NCBI GenBank assembly: GCA_017852615.1
Contig: JAFMKX010000003.1
Span: forward strand, 1 to 49,942
Length of the DNA stretch: 49,942 bases
Source: Pontimonas sp.
Lineage (GTDB): Bacteria; Actinomycetota; Actinomycetes; Actinomycetales; Microbacteriaceae
Direction of reading: 5' to 3'
Below, in pieces: positions 7,490 to 15,292 of the stretch. Position 1 is the first letter of the stretch. The number at the start of each line of letters is the position of its first letter. The position numbers were made by a program, and so were the translations under genes. A model generated the notes under the pieces. It was not told the origin of the DNA, made no database searches, and was given only the letters and a program-made list of their open reading frames with translations.

Positions 7490-9151
7490 TTAGGTGGTGA
7501 CGAGTTCGGTCGGTGTGCGGGCGGCGGTACCCATCTGCCAGGTCAAATAACCCCCGTCAAGATTCGCCACCTCGATTCCCTCTTGGCGCAAAATGCTGGC
7601 GGCGGTGTGACCGCGTTGGCCGACCCGGCAGGTCACGATAATTTTCTGACCAGCGAGATCCTCGACGTGGTCACGAAGCTCATCGAGGGTAATAAGTTCG
7701 GACCCGGGAATAGCCCCTCGAGAATGCTCACCAGTGGTGCGCACATCGATCAGCCTCCAACCATCAGCCACAAGGTCATCGACTTCATGCCATTGCACAG
7801 AGCGCTCCCCTAAAGCCCGGTTTTCATTGACATAGCCCAACATATTGATCGGATCTTTTGCTGAGGCAAATTGTGGGGCATAGGACAGCTCTAGGTCCAT
7901 AAGCCCGGTGGCGGTAATCCCGGCAGCCATCGCCGTGGCAATAACATCGATGCGCTTATCCACGCCTTCGTCGCCGATGACCTGTGCTCCCAAGATCTGA
8001 TCGGTGTCGGGATCCACGATGAGTTTCATCGCCATTTGCGAAGCACCTGGGTAATACCCAGCATGGTTAATGGGGTGAGTGTGGATGATGCGCATGTCTC
8101 GACCCTTAGCCTTCAAGACACGCTCGGTATACCCCGTCGACGCTGCCGCCACCCCAAAGAATCCCACGATGGAGGTTCCATACGCCGTGACCGCCTGCGT
8201 GTGTGCTCCCATGATGGAATCCGCTGCCAAGCGGCCATGACGATTAGCAAGCCCGGCGAGGGGAACAAGACTGTGGCCATCGGGTCGGATTTTTTCTGCG
8301 ACATCACCGACTGCCCAAATGTGGGGATCGGACGTGCGTTGGTGTTCATCTACCGTGACCCCACCTGCTTCGCCCATCTCTAACCCTGCCCCCACCGCAA
8401 GCTCGGTATTGGGCCTGGCGCCCACGGCCACCACGGTGAAGTCGGCCTCGATGGTCGAACCATCGCCGAGAGTTACTCCTGAATCAGTGATCGCCGTCAC
8501 CTGAGCCGACAGGCGAACATCAAGGCCTTGGAAACGAGCTCGTTCCACCAGTGGCCACGCCATCTCAGAATCAAGGGTGGCCATCAGCTGAGGAAGCGCT
8601 TCCACCAGAGTCGTGGTGATCCCTCGGTGGATGAGGTTTTCCGCAAGCTCTAATCCGATAAAACCGCCTCCGACCACGACAGCTGAGGTGGACCGCGAGG
8701 CGGTGTCCATCACAGCGTCCATGTCATCGAGGTTCCACAACACGTGAGCGGTCTCAACACCGGCAATGGGTGGTCTAAACGGAGTGGAGCCGGGGCTTAG
8801 AACCAACGCGTCATAGGAAATCTCGCTCGAAGCGCCTGTCTCTAGATCTGTGACTGAAACGCTGCGGGCATCTCGATTAATCGCCGTTGCTTCAGTGCGA
8901 AGGAGAACGTCAATATTGAACCGCGCCTTGAGTTGTTCGGGGTTTTGAAGAACCAACGACGATCTATTTTCAATGACTCCCCCGACGTGGTAGGGCAATC
9001 CACAGTTAGCAAAGGAGACGGCTCCGCCTCGCTCGATGACGACTATTTCTGCCTTCTCATTGATGCGTCGAAGTCGGGTAGCTGCCGACATTCCACCCGC
9101 AACTCCGCCGATGATGACAATTTTTTGAGGGGATGCGCTCTGCTCGGTCAT
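7490..9151 (-). CDS. cdr: CoA-disulfide/persulfide reductase with C-terminal rhodanese domain
   Basis: About 553 residues. The N-terminal FAD/NAD(P)H pyridine nucleotide-disulfide reductase part has the dinucleotide motif IIGGVAGGMSAATR and the single active Cys of SFANCGLPY (Cys50), the mark of CoA-disulfide reductases. A C-terminal rhodanese domain carries the loop TCRVGQRG with Cys at about 508. Such fusions (CoADR-RHD) reduce CoA-persulfides and polysulfides. The start is either the ATG at 9151 or a GTG at 9157; a -10-like TATACT ends one base before the GTG, so a leaderless message starting at the ATG is favoured. First gene of an operon with the CstR-type repressor. Confidence 0.92.
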   Translation of the reverse strand: MTEQSASPQKIVIIGGVAGGMSAATRLRRINEKAEIVVIERGGAVSFANCGLPYHVGGVIENRSSLVLQNPEQLKARFNIDVLLRTEATAINRDARSVSVTDLETGASSEISYDALVLSPGSTPFRPPIAGVETAHVLWNLDDMDAVMDTASRSTSAVVVGGGFIGLELAENLIHRGITTTLVEALPQLMATLDSEMAWPLVERARFQGLDVRLSAQVTAITDSGVTLGDGSTIEADFTVVAVGARPNTELAVGAGLEMGEAGGVTVDEHQRTSDPHIWAVGDVAEKIRPDGHSLVPLAGLANRHGRLAADSIMGAHTQAVTAYGTSIVGFFGVAAASTGYTERVLKAKGRDMRIIHTHPINHAGYYPGASQMAMKLIVDPDTDQILGAQVIGDEGVDKRIDVIATAMAAGITATGLMDLELSYAPQFASAKDPINMLGYVNENRALGERSVQWHEVDDLVADGWRLIDVRTTGEHSRGAIPGSELITLDELRDHVEDLAGQKIIVTCRVGQRGHTAASILRQEGIEVANLDGGYLTWQMGTAARTPTELVTT

Positions 9152-9157
9152 GGTCAC

Positions 9158-9178
9158 AGTATATACCCCCTAGGGTAT
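9158..9178 (-). promoter_or_regulatory. CsoR/CstR-type operator overlapping the cdr promoter
   Basis: Positions 9163-9178 read ATACCC-CCTA-GGGTAT, perfect 6-bp arms around a 4-bp centre, the form of operator bound by CsoR-family proteins. On the minus strand TATACT (9158-9163) can serve as a -10 whose +1 would fall at the cdr ATG, so the operator fills the -35/-10 spacer. Binding would block polymerase. I see no clear -35 hexamer. The operon includes the repressor gene, so autoregulation is expected. Confidence 0.75.
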
Positions 9179-9216
9179 TGGTCTGATTAACAGCGCCCGT
9201 CTGCCACGGTGGTCAG

Positions 9217-10152
9217 GTGAGAGAAAAGCGCACCGGGTCGCGACTGCGCGAGACCTATAGGTCACAGCTTCTCACGATGCTTTCGGGCGATCCCCATGGC
9301 GAACCCGATTGGGTTAAAGCCATGAGCGAGGGGGAAGACCAAGGCCTGTTTGGTCCCGACTCTGCGGTCTGGCATGTCAATGGAGGCATTCCGGTGATTG
9401 TTGCCGGGGTGAGAGCGCTTCTCATGCAGACACTCCATCCCGGAGCCATGGCCGGAGTGCATGATCACTCCCGATACGCCAGCGACCCGCTGGGACGTCT
9501 TTCAGGCACCGTGCGCTGGGTGGTCACGACCACCTTCGGCTCTACGACGGGAGTGGGCACAGAGTCCTCCCGAGTTCACCGACTGCACGACCGGGTTTCA
9601 GGGCAGTACACACCAGAAAATTCAACAGAAACCTCCCGCCCGTATTCCGCCCACGATGAAGACCTGTTGACCTGGGTGCACATAGTGTTCACCGATGCGT
9701 TCTTGGCCGCACATCGGCAGTGGGGCAATGGCATTCCCCCATCCTCGGCTGACGAAACCGGAGAGGATCGCTATGTTCGCGAATGGGCTCTGGCTGGCCG
9801 ACAAATGGGCATGACGTCTCCACCAACATCAATGGCGGAGCTTCGGGATGCTCTCCACTCAAGCAAGAAGGTGCTGCGTGCTGATAATCGAGTGCGAGAG
9901 GCAATCTCTTTCTTGACCAACCCGCCGCTTCCGGCCAGCACCAAAATCCCTTACAAGATTTTGGTGGCTGGCGCCGTGGTGACCATCGATCCCTACTACC
10001 GAAAGCTCTTGGGCCTTCGCCGACCCTGGTGGCCAGCGGTCACCGCGACCAGAGTTCTGTTATTTCTCATCGGCGTCGTGCTCGGGCGGGAATCCACCAG
10101 TCGCGCGCGAGCGTTGGAGCGCATTGAACGCATCAACGCAGCTCCCCGCTAG
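9217..10152 (+). CDS. Oxygenase MpaB family protein (DUF2236)
   Basis: 311 residues with the DUF2236/MpaB signature LHPGAMAGVHDHSRY near residue 75, the histidines of which belong to the heme-binding set of related latex-clearing proteins, and the RLSGTVRWVVTTTFG segment. A C-terminal hydrophobic helix (TRVLLFLIGVVLG) may touch the membrane. The family contains MpaB (fungal mycophenolate oxygenase) and bacterial proteins of mostly unknown substrate. The start is GTG at 9217. It is divergent from cdr with 65 bp between the two starts and may share the regulatory region, but no sulfur link is known for this family. Confidence 0.85.
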   Translation: MREKRTGSRLRETYRSQLLTMLSGDPHGEPDWVKAMSEGEDQGLFGPDSAVWHVNGGIPVIVAGVRALLMQTLHPGAMAGVHDHSRYASDPLGRLSGTVRWVVTTTFGSTTGVGTESSRVHRLHDRVSGQYTPENSTETSRPYSAHDEDLLTWVHIVFTDAFLAAHRQWGNGIPPSSADETGEDRYVREWALAGRQMGMTSPPTSMAELRDALHSSKKVLRADNRVREAISFLTNPPLPASTKIPYKILVAGAVVTIDPYYRKLLGLRRPWWPAVTATRVLLFLIGVVLGRESTSRARALERIERINAAPR

Positions 10153-10160
10153 CGAGCGAC

Positions 10161-11153
10161 TTACTGAAGCCCCAAAATATCGACGACGAACATGATGGTG
10201 TCCGTCTCCCCGATCGAACCATCGGGAGTGCCGCCGGAAGGTCCATATCCCATCTCGGGCGGGATGATGATGAGCACTCTGGACCCCACAGTTTGGCCGA
10301 TCAAACCGTCTCTAAAACCAGGAATAACTCCTCCGGTGGGGAAGCTCGCTGGCTCTCCGCGTTCCCAGCTGGAATCAAACACCTCGCCCGTGTTCCAATT
10401 AACGCCGTGGTAGTGAACAATCACCACATCACCGCCACCGACTAGTGCCCCGTCACCCTCGATCACCGTGGCAACAGCAAAGTCGGTGGGCACATCGCCT
10501 TCGGGAATTTCTACTGTGGGAGCGCCGCTGTCGTCATAGGTCACACTGGGAAATCCTGCGGGAGGAAGCTCAGCTTCGCCTTCTAGGCGATCAAGAGCGG
10601 GCTCTGCTGGAGGCTTGATCTCGATGATGTCCACGATGAACAACAATGCCTCGCCCGCTTCTAAACCGAATTCTGGCGCCCCTTCAAGCCCAAAGGCTTG
10701 GATGGGAGGAATTAGGCCGGCAATGCGTGAGCCCACCGTGGAACAGGCCATCGACAAGGACAGGCCAACAAAGTTGGGGTTTGCGGTGTCGAGAGTGAGA
10801 ACGGTCGGGCTGACTTCGCTATAACCAGATTCTTCGATTACGGCGCCCGTGGCTGCGTTATACAGCGCGTAGTCGACCATGAGGTCATCACCGGTGGCAA
10901 CTTCTTGGCCTTCACCGGCAATCACCACGGCGCGTTGGGTGGTGCCCACTTCGAGGGGGAAATCAAAAGTAACTGTCGGGGACTCACCGAATGCTCCGTC
11001 GATTGCGATGGATTCGACTTCGGCGCCTCCCGGGGCACAGCCATCGGATGAAGCGCTCGTCTCAGGGGTGTCAGTCACTTCAGCATCGGCGGCACATCCA
11101 GCCAAGGCGAGAACAAGACTGGAAGCAATCGTGACAATGGCAAAGCGGTTCAA
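10161..11153 (-). CDS. FKBP-type peptidyl-prolyl isomerase lipoprotein
   Basis: About 330 residues. From a TTG at 11153, with AAGG upstream, the product starts MNRFAIVTIASSLVLALAGC, a signal peptide with lipobox LAGC; the longer frame from 11195 puts an unlikely Arg-rich stretch before it. Two FKBP-like domains follow: a degenerate one (about 60-180) and a canonical C-terminal one (about 215-330) with VHYHGVNWNTGEVFDSSW, VIPGFRDGL and MGYGPSG. It should act as a folding catalyst outside the membrane. Convergent with the MpaB gene, 8 bp apart. Confidence 0.88.
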   Translation of the reverse strand: MNRFAIVTIASSLVLALAGCAADAEVTDTPETSASSDGCAPGGAEVESIAIDGAFGESPTVTFDFPLEVGTTQRAVVIAGEGQEVATGDDLMVDYALYNAATGAVIEESGYSEVSPTVLTLDTANPNFVGLSLSMACSTVGSRIAGLIPPIQAFGLEGAPEFGLEAGEALLFIVDIIEIKPPAEPALDRLEGEAELPPAGFPSVTYDDSGAPTVEIPEGDVPTDFAVATVIEGDGALVGGGDVVIVHYHGVNWNTGEVFDSSWERGEPASFPTGGVIPGFRDGLIGQTVGSRVLIIIPPEMGYGPSGGTPDGSIGETDTIMFVVDILGLQ

Positions 11154-11232
11154 CTGGTTGACCTTCCCGAAACAGCGCGCTCGGTGCGCACACAAGGTCC
11201 CATCTTGACAGGTGGGCCTATGACAATCAAAG

Positions 11233-11700
11233 TCAGGCTTTCAGGCTTGTTTCTGGATGATGCGCAATGGGGAAATTAACCGAATTAGCAATGAAACACA
11301 ACGTGCTCGCTCGGTGATGTAGCTCGGGAACTTCCTCCAGCGACCCACTCGAAATTTCAACGCACGGAGCGAGGGTCACCTCCGTGATGCGCCCTGCTCC
11401 ATCGGGAGTGGTCTCGAGCACACCCGACGCATGGTCTACATAGGACTCCACCACTACGCCAGCAGACGATGCGACATGCAAGAAACTGAGCATGTGGCAT
11501 TGGGCAAGGGCCGCGATGAGTAATTCTTCGGGGTTCCATCTAGTGGCATCACCATGAAATGTCTTATCTGCAGAGCCCAGGATGTCCTCTTTACCCGGCG
11601 ATCGCAGCACAAGGTCGCGCGAGTACTCTCGATAACCACTGGTTCCACTGCCGAGATTGCCACTCCAGGTTGCACTGAGATTAAACGAATGGGTTCCCAT
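11233..11700 (-). CDS. OsmC-family protein (second copy)
   Basis: About 155 residues, only distantly similar to the OsmC protein at 4663-5088. The two cysteines of the fold are present: Cys68 in LAALAQCHM-like context and Cys135 in STLCFIANSV, with the helix NPEELLIAA before the first. It belongs to the YhfA/OsmC-type branch, probably a peroxiredoxin-like thiol peroxidase. AAGGAGG precedes the ATG at 11700 by about 10 nt; a GTG at 11706 is possible but too near the Shine-Dalgarno. Divergent from gabT with about 67 bp between. Confidence 0.88.
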   Translation of the reverse strand: MGTHSFNLSATWSGNLGSGTSGYREYSRDLVLRSPGKEDILGSADKTFHGDATRWNPEELLIAALAQCHMLSFLHVASSAGVVVESYVDHASGVLETTPDGAGRITEVTLAPCVEISSGSLEEVPELHHRASTLCFIANSVNFPIAHHPETSLKA

Positions 11701-11767
11701 CGGCACTCCCCCTCCTTAGCGGTGATTCCCTCTAATTTGTGAGGGTACAGGTCTACACTGGGGGCTT

Positions 11768-13114
11768 ATGACAGACACTCTTTCCGCGGTTTCACCATCC
11801 GCTGCGAGCACCTCGCGCAATGTCGTGACCGAGATTCCTGGCCCGCGTTCCCAGGAACTTCACGAACGTCGAATGAAGACGGTTTCTGCCGGTGTTTCGG
11901 CGACTTTCCCCATCTACGCTGATCATGCCCACGACGCCACCATCGTGGATGTCGATGGAAACCATTTCCTCGACCTCACCGGCGGTATTGGCGTCATGAC
12001 CGTGGGACACACGAACGACGCAGTAGTGGCCGCGGTGAGCGAGCAAGTGGCCAAGATTACCCACACGCTCTTTGCGGTCGCCGGTTACGAGCCCTACATC
12101 CGAGTGTGTGAACTCCTTGCCCAGCACACTCCGGGAGATTTCGCTAAAAAGTCAGTCTTGGTTAACTCCGGTGCTGAGGCGGTGGAAAATGCCGTGAAGA
12201 TTGCCCGCAAATTCACCGGGCGCAGCGAGGTAGCTGTCCTTCACCATGGTTATCACGGCCGCACCAACCTCACGTCTGCCATGAATTACAACATGCACCC
12301 CTATGGCACAGGTTTTGGTCCCTTGGCAGGGTCGGTGCACCATGCCGCTAATTCGTCCCCGTTTCACGATGGTTTGAGCGGTAAGGAAGCCGCCGAGCGC
12401 ACCATCACCTATTTGGAAAAGCGGGTGGGTGCTGGTCAAATCGCCTGTCTCGTGGTCGAACCGATTCAGGGCGAAGGTGGATTCATCGTTCCCGCCGAAG
12501 GGTATTTACCTGCTCTCGTGGAGTGGTGTCACGCTAATGGCATCGTCTATGTCTCTGATGAGGTGCAAAGCGGTATGACCAGAACAGGCGCTTATTTTGC
12601 CAGCGAGCACTTTGGCATCATTCCCGATTTGGTCATTAGCGCTAAGGGAATTGGTGGCGGAATGCCTATCGCAGCCGTGACGGGTCGAGCAGACATCATG
12701 GATGCCTCACACCCCGGCGGACTGGGGGGAACGTTCGGAGGAAACCCCGTCTCCTGCGCAGCCGTGATCTCGGTATTCGACGAAGTCGAAAAACGTGACC
12801 TTCTCGGTCATGCACGACGAGTCGAGTCGACCATGAAACCGGCTCTGGAAGCACTCCAAGCGAAGCACCCAGCCTTAGCCGATGTTCGCGGAATGGGCGC
12901 AATGTTGGCGATCGAATTTATGGATCCCCACACACAGAAGCCTGCCCCAGAGATCGCAAAGGCGGTCCAAACCCATGCCCTGCATGCGGGGGTCCTGATT
13001 TTGACAGCGGGAACCTTTGGCAATGTCCTTCGATTCCTCCCCCCGGTTATCATCACCGATGAAGAAATTCTCGATGCGGTCTCCGTCATCGATGACGCAT
13101 TGTCCGCGCTCTAG
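11768..13114 (+). CDS. gabT: 4-aminobutyrate aminotransferase
   Basis: PLP-dependent class III transaminase converting GABA and 2-oxoglutarate to succinate semialdehyde and glutamate. 448 residues, normal for GabT. Seen: NSGAEAVENAVKIAR near 133, the PLP-holding YVSDEVQSGMTRTG near 261, and the Schiff-base Lys293 in SAKGIGGGMP. A TACACT hexamer 10 bp before the ATG is a fair -10. It ends three bases before the asparaginase start, so the two are cotranscribed. It could receive GABA made by the polyamine genes at 34233-37717; no succinate-semialdehyde dehydrogenase gene is in view. Confidence 0.93.
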   Translation: MTDTLSAVSPSAASTSRNVVTEIPGPRSQELHERRMKTVSAGVSATFPIYADHAHDATIVDVDGNHFLDLTGGIGVMTVGHTNDAVVAAVSEQVAKITHTLFAVAGYEPYIRVCELLAQHTPGDFAKKSVLVNSGAEAVENAVKIARKFTGRSEVAVLHHGYHGRTNLTSAMNYNMHPYGTGFGPLAGSVHHAANSSPFHDGLSGKEAAERTITYLEKRVGAGQIACLVVEPIQGEGGFIVPAEGYLPALVEWCHANGIVYVSDEVQSGMTRTGAYFASEHFGIIPDLVISAKGIGGGMPIAAVTGRADIMDASHPGGLGGTFGGNPVSCAAVISVFDEVEKRDLLGHARRVESTMKPALEALQAKHPALADVRGMGAMLAIEFMDPHTQKPAPEIAKAVQTHALHAGVLILTAGTFGNVLRFLPPVIITDEEILDAVSVIDDALSAL

Positions 13115-13117
13115 CTA

Positions 13118-14089
13118 GTGCCTGGTCATAGCCTGAGCGGCCCCGATGGCGTCATCGTGGCCGAACTTATCCGCGATGATGTCGTGGAGTCGCTGCATCA
13201 CGGCATCGTGGCGGTCGTCGATAACACGGGCAAGTCGCTGCTGGAGCGTGGTAACCCCTCTGCGGTGGTGTATCCACGCTCCACGCTCAAACCACTACAG
13301 GCACTCACGGTCATGGCTACCGGAGTGGACCTCTCGCCTGTAGAGATAGCACTCACCACAGCAAGTCACTGCGGTTCACTGCAACACCGCGATGCTGTAT
13401 CTGCGTTTCTGAGCCACTACGGGCTCGACGAATCAGCGTTGCAGTGTCCGGTGGATTGGCCACTGGGGCTTAGCCAGCGTGCGGAAATGGCCGCACGCTC
13501 CAATGGCGGAAATCGCTTAGCGATGAATTGTTCGGGAAAACACGCGGGGTTTTTAGCTGCCTGTGTTCACCAGGGCTGGGATCTTGATACCTACTTAGAG
13601 CCCACCCATCCCTTGCAACAGGCCATTCTGGCCACCATTAGCGAATACGCCGGCGAAACCCCAGCGTTTAGCTCCTATGACGGCTGCGGAGCCCCGCTGC
13701 ACGGCTTAAGTGTCTCCGGTTTGGCCACCGCCATCGCTCGAGTCGCCTCGGGGACGAAAGACATCGAGCGCCGCTATCTGGATGCTGTGTCAGAAAACGC
13801 CTGGGCGCTGGATGGTGAAGGGCGAGATAACACGCTCACCATCGAAAAAATCGGTGGAATTGCCAAGATTGGTGCCGAAGGACTCGTCGTCATCGGGACT
13901 CCCGATGGAGTTGCGGTAGCCGTGAAAATCCTCGATGGGTCGATGCGCGCGACATCACTGGTTGCGCTTGCCGCCCTTGCCTCTGTCGGCGCAATTTCTC
14001 AGCAGATAGCCCAGGATCTGAGTACCACCATGGCCACCCCTGTGATGGCCGGAAACCGCATTATCGGAGCACTCCGAGTGCGACTATAG
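13118..14089 (+). CDS. L-asparaginase II family protein (thermolabile, Rhizobium-type)
   Basis: 323 residues of the AnsA class unrelated to E. coli AnsB. The family motifs are seen in order: YPRSTLKPLQALT near 52, ASHCGSLQHRD near 87, MNCSGKHAGFLAA near 137, and YDGCGAPLHG near 188, the Ser-Lys and Cys residues of which form the active and zinc sites in characterised members. Start is GTG, three bases after the gabT stop, giving a gabT-asparaginase unit for use of amino acids as nitrogen and carbon source, followed by ald. Confidence 0.88.
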   Translation: MPGHSLSGPDGVIVAELIRDDVVESLHHGIVAVVDNTGKSLLERGNPSAVVYPRSTLKPLQALTVMATGVDLSPVEIALTTASHCGSLQHRDAVSAFLSHYGLDESALQCPVDWPLGLSQRAEMAARSNGGNRLAMNCSGKHAGFLAACVHQGWDLDTYLEPTHPLQQAILATISEYAGETPAFSSYDGCGAPLHGLSVSGLATAIARVASGTKDIERRYLDAVSENAWALDGEGRDNTLTIEKIGGIAKIGAEGLVVIGTPDGVAVAVKILDGSMRATSLVALAALASVGAISQQIAQDLSTTMATPVMAGNRIIGALRVRL

Positions 14090-14113
14090 TCTCAGAGGTG
14101 CTTCTCACCAGAG

Positions 14114-14127
14114 GCATTACGTAATGC
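14114..14127. promoter_or_regulatory. 14-bp perfect palindrome upstream of ald
   Basis: GCATTAC-GTAATGC is a perfect, spacer-free palindrome 50 bp before the ald start codon in an 87-bp gap. It is a good candidate for a dimeric regulator site. Alanine dehydrogenase genes in Actinobacteria are often under an Lrp-type activator (AldR), but the match to such a site has not been tested. Confidence 0.45.
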
Positions 14128-14176
14128 TCTTTCACAAGGGTGTGCAAGAGCCCCATCCCACACAATTGAGGTCACC

Positions 14177-15292
14177 ATGAAGATTTCTATTCCTAGAGAA
14201 ATCAAGAACAACGAATTTCGCGTAGCGATCACTCCAGCAGGTGTTCGCGAGCTCGTCGAAGCTGGCCATGAGGTCACCGTAGAGACTAGCGCTGGTGAAG
14301 GATCCGGCATTTCTGATGCTGACTACGTAACCCAGGGGGCCACGATTGCCGCCGATGCTGCCAGCACCTGGGCCTCAGCCGAGATGGTGGTCAAGGTTAA
14401 GGAACCCATCGAAGCCGAGTACGGATATTTCCGTAAAGACTTGGTGTTATTTACCTATCTGCACCTTGCTGCCGAGCCTGAACTGACTAAGGCCCTGCTC
14501 GCTGCGGGAACCACCGCCATTGCCTACGAGACAGTTCAAGGTGCCACGGGTGGCTTGCCACTGCTTGCCCCCATGAGCGAAGTTGCCGGAAGGCTCTCTG
14601 CCATTGTGGGAGCTGCCACCTTGCTCAAACCCGCAGGAGGAATGGGAGCGTTAGTTCCTGGAGTTCCCGGGACTAGGCCCTCCAATGTCGTGGTTCTCGG
14701 TGGCGGAGTTGCGGGAACAAACGCAATTTCCGTAGCGGTCGGCTTGGGTGCAGACGTGACGGTCTTGGACACTAACCTGCAGCGCCTCAAAGAGCTCGAT
14801 GCCCTCTATGCGGGACGCATCAAGACAGCCGCATCGAATTCTTTGGAAATTGAGCGGGCGTGTTTAGCAGCCGATATGGTCATTGGCTCCGTGCTGATTC
14901 CCGGGGCAAAAGCTCCCAAGTTGGTCTCACTGGACCTAGTCTCGCGAATGAAGCCGGGCAGTGTCTTGGTCGATATTGCGGTAGATCAGGGCGGGTGCTT
15001 TGAAGGCTCCAAGCCCACGACTCACGCAGACCCCACTTTTGCTGTGCATGGAAGCGTTTACTATTGCGTAGCCAACATGCCTGGCGCGGTGCCCCAGACC
15101 TCCACTATGGCCCTGACCAACGCCACGATGCGATACGTGAAGCTCCTCGCCTCCAAGGGATGGAAAGACGCGCTCGGTCGTGACGCAGGACTTGCTCATG
15201 GTCTCAATACCCACCAGGGATTGCTGACCAACGAAGCAGTGGGACTCGCCCATGGCATGGAATTTGTCACGGTAGAAAGCGCTCTGCACTAA
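14177..15292 (+). CDS. ald: Alanine dehydrogenase
   Basis: NAD-dependent interconversion of alanine with pyruvate and ammonia. 371 residues, the exact family length. The N-terminal MKISIPREIKNNEFRVAITP carries the substrate Arg and the glycine-rich NAD motif VVLGGGVAGTNA is near residue 173; KVKEP (near 73) holds the catalytic Lys and the MPGAVPQTST loop is near 300. GAGG 6 nt before the ATG is a clear RBS. Its last 26 bp overlap the 3' end of the convergent EccC-like gene. Confidence 0.96.
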   Translation: MKISIPREIKNNEFRVAITPAGVRELVEAGHEVTVETSAGEGSGISDADYVTQGATIAADAASTWASAEMVVKVKEPIEAEYGYFRKDLVLFTYLHLAAEPELTKALLAAGTTAIAYETVQGATGGLPLLAPMSEVAGRLSAIVGAATLLKPAGGMGALVPGVPGTRPSNVVVLGGGVAGTNAISVAVGLGADVTVLDTNLQRLKELDALYAGRIKTAASNSLEIERACLAADMVIGSVLIPGAKAPKLVSLDLVSRMKPGSVLVDIAVDQGGCFEGSKPTTHADPTFAVHGSVYYCVANMPGAVPQTSTMALTNATMRYVKLLASKGWKDALGRDAGLAHGLNTHQGLLTNEAVGLAHGMEFVTVESALH

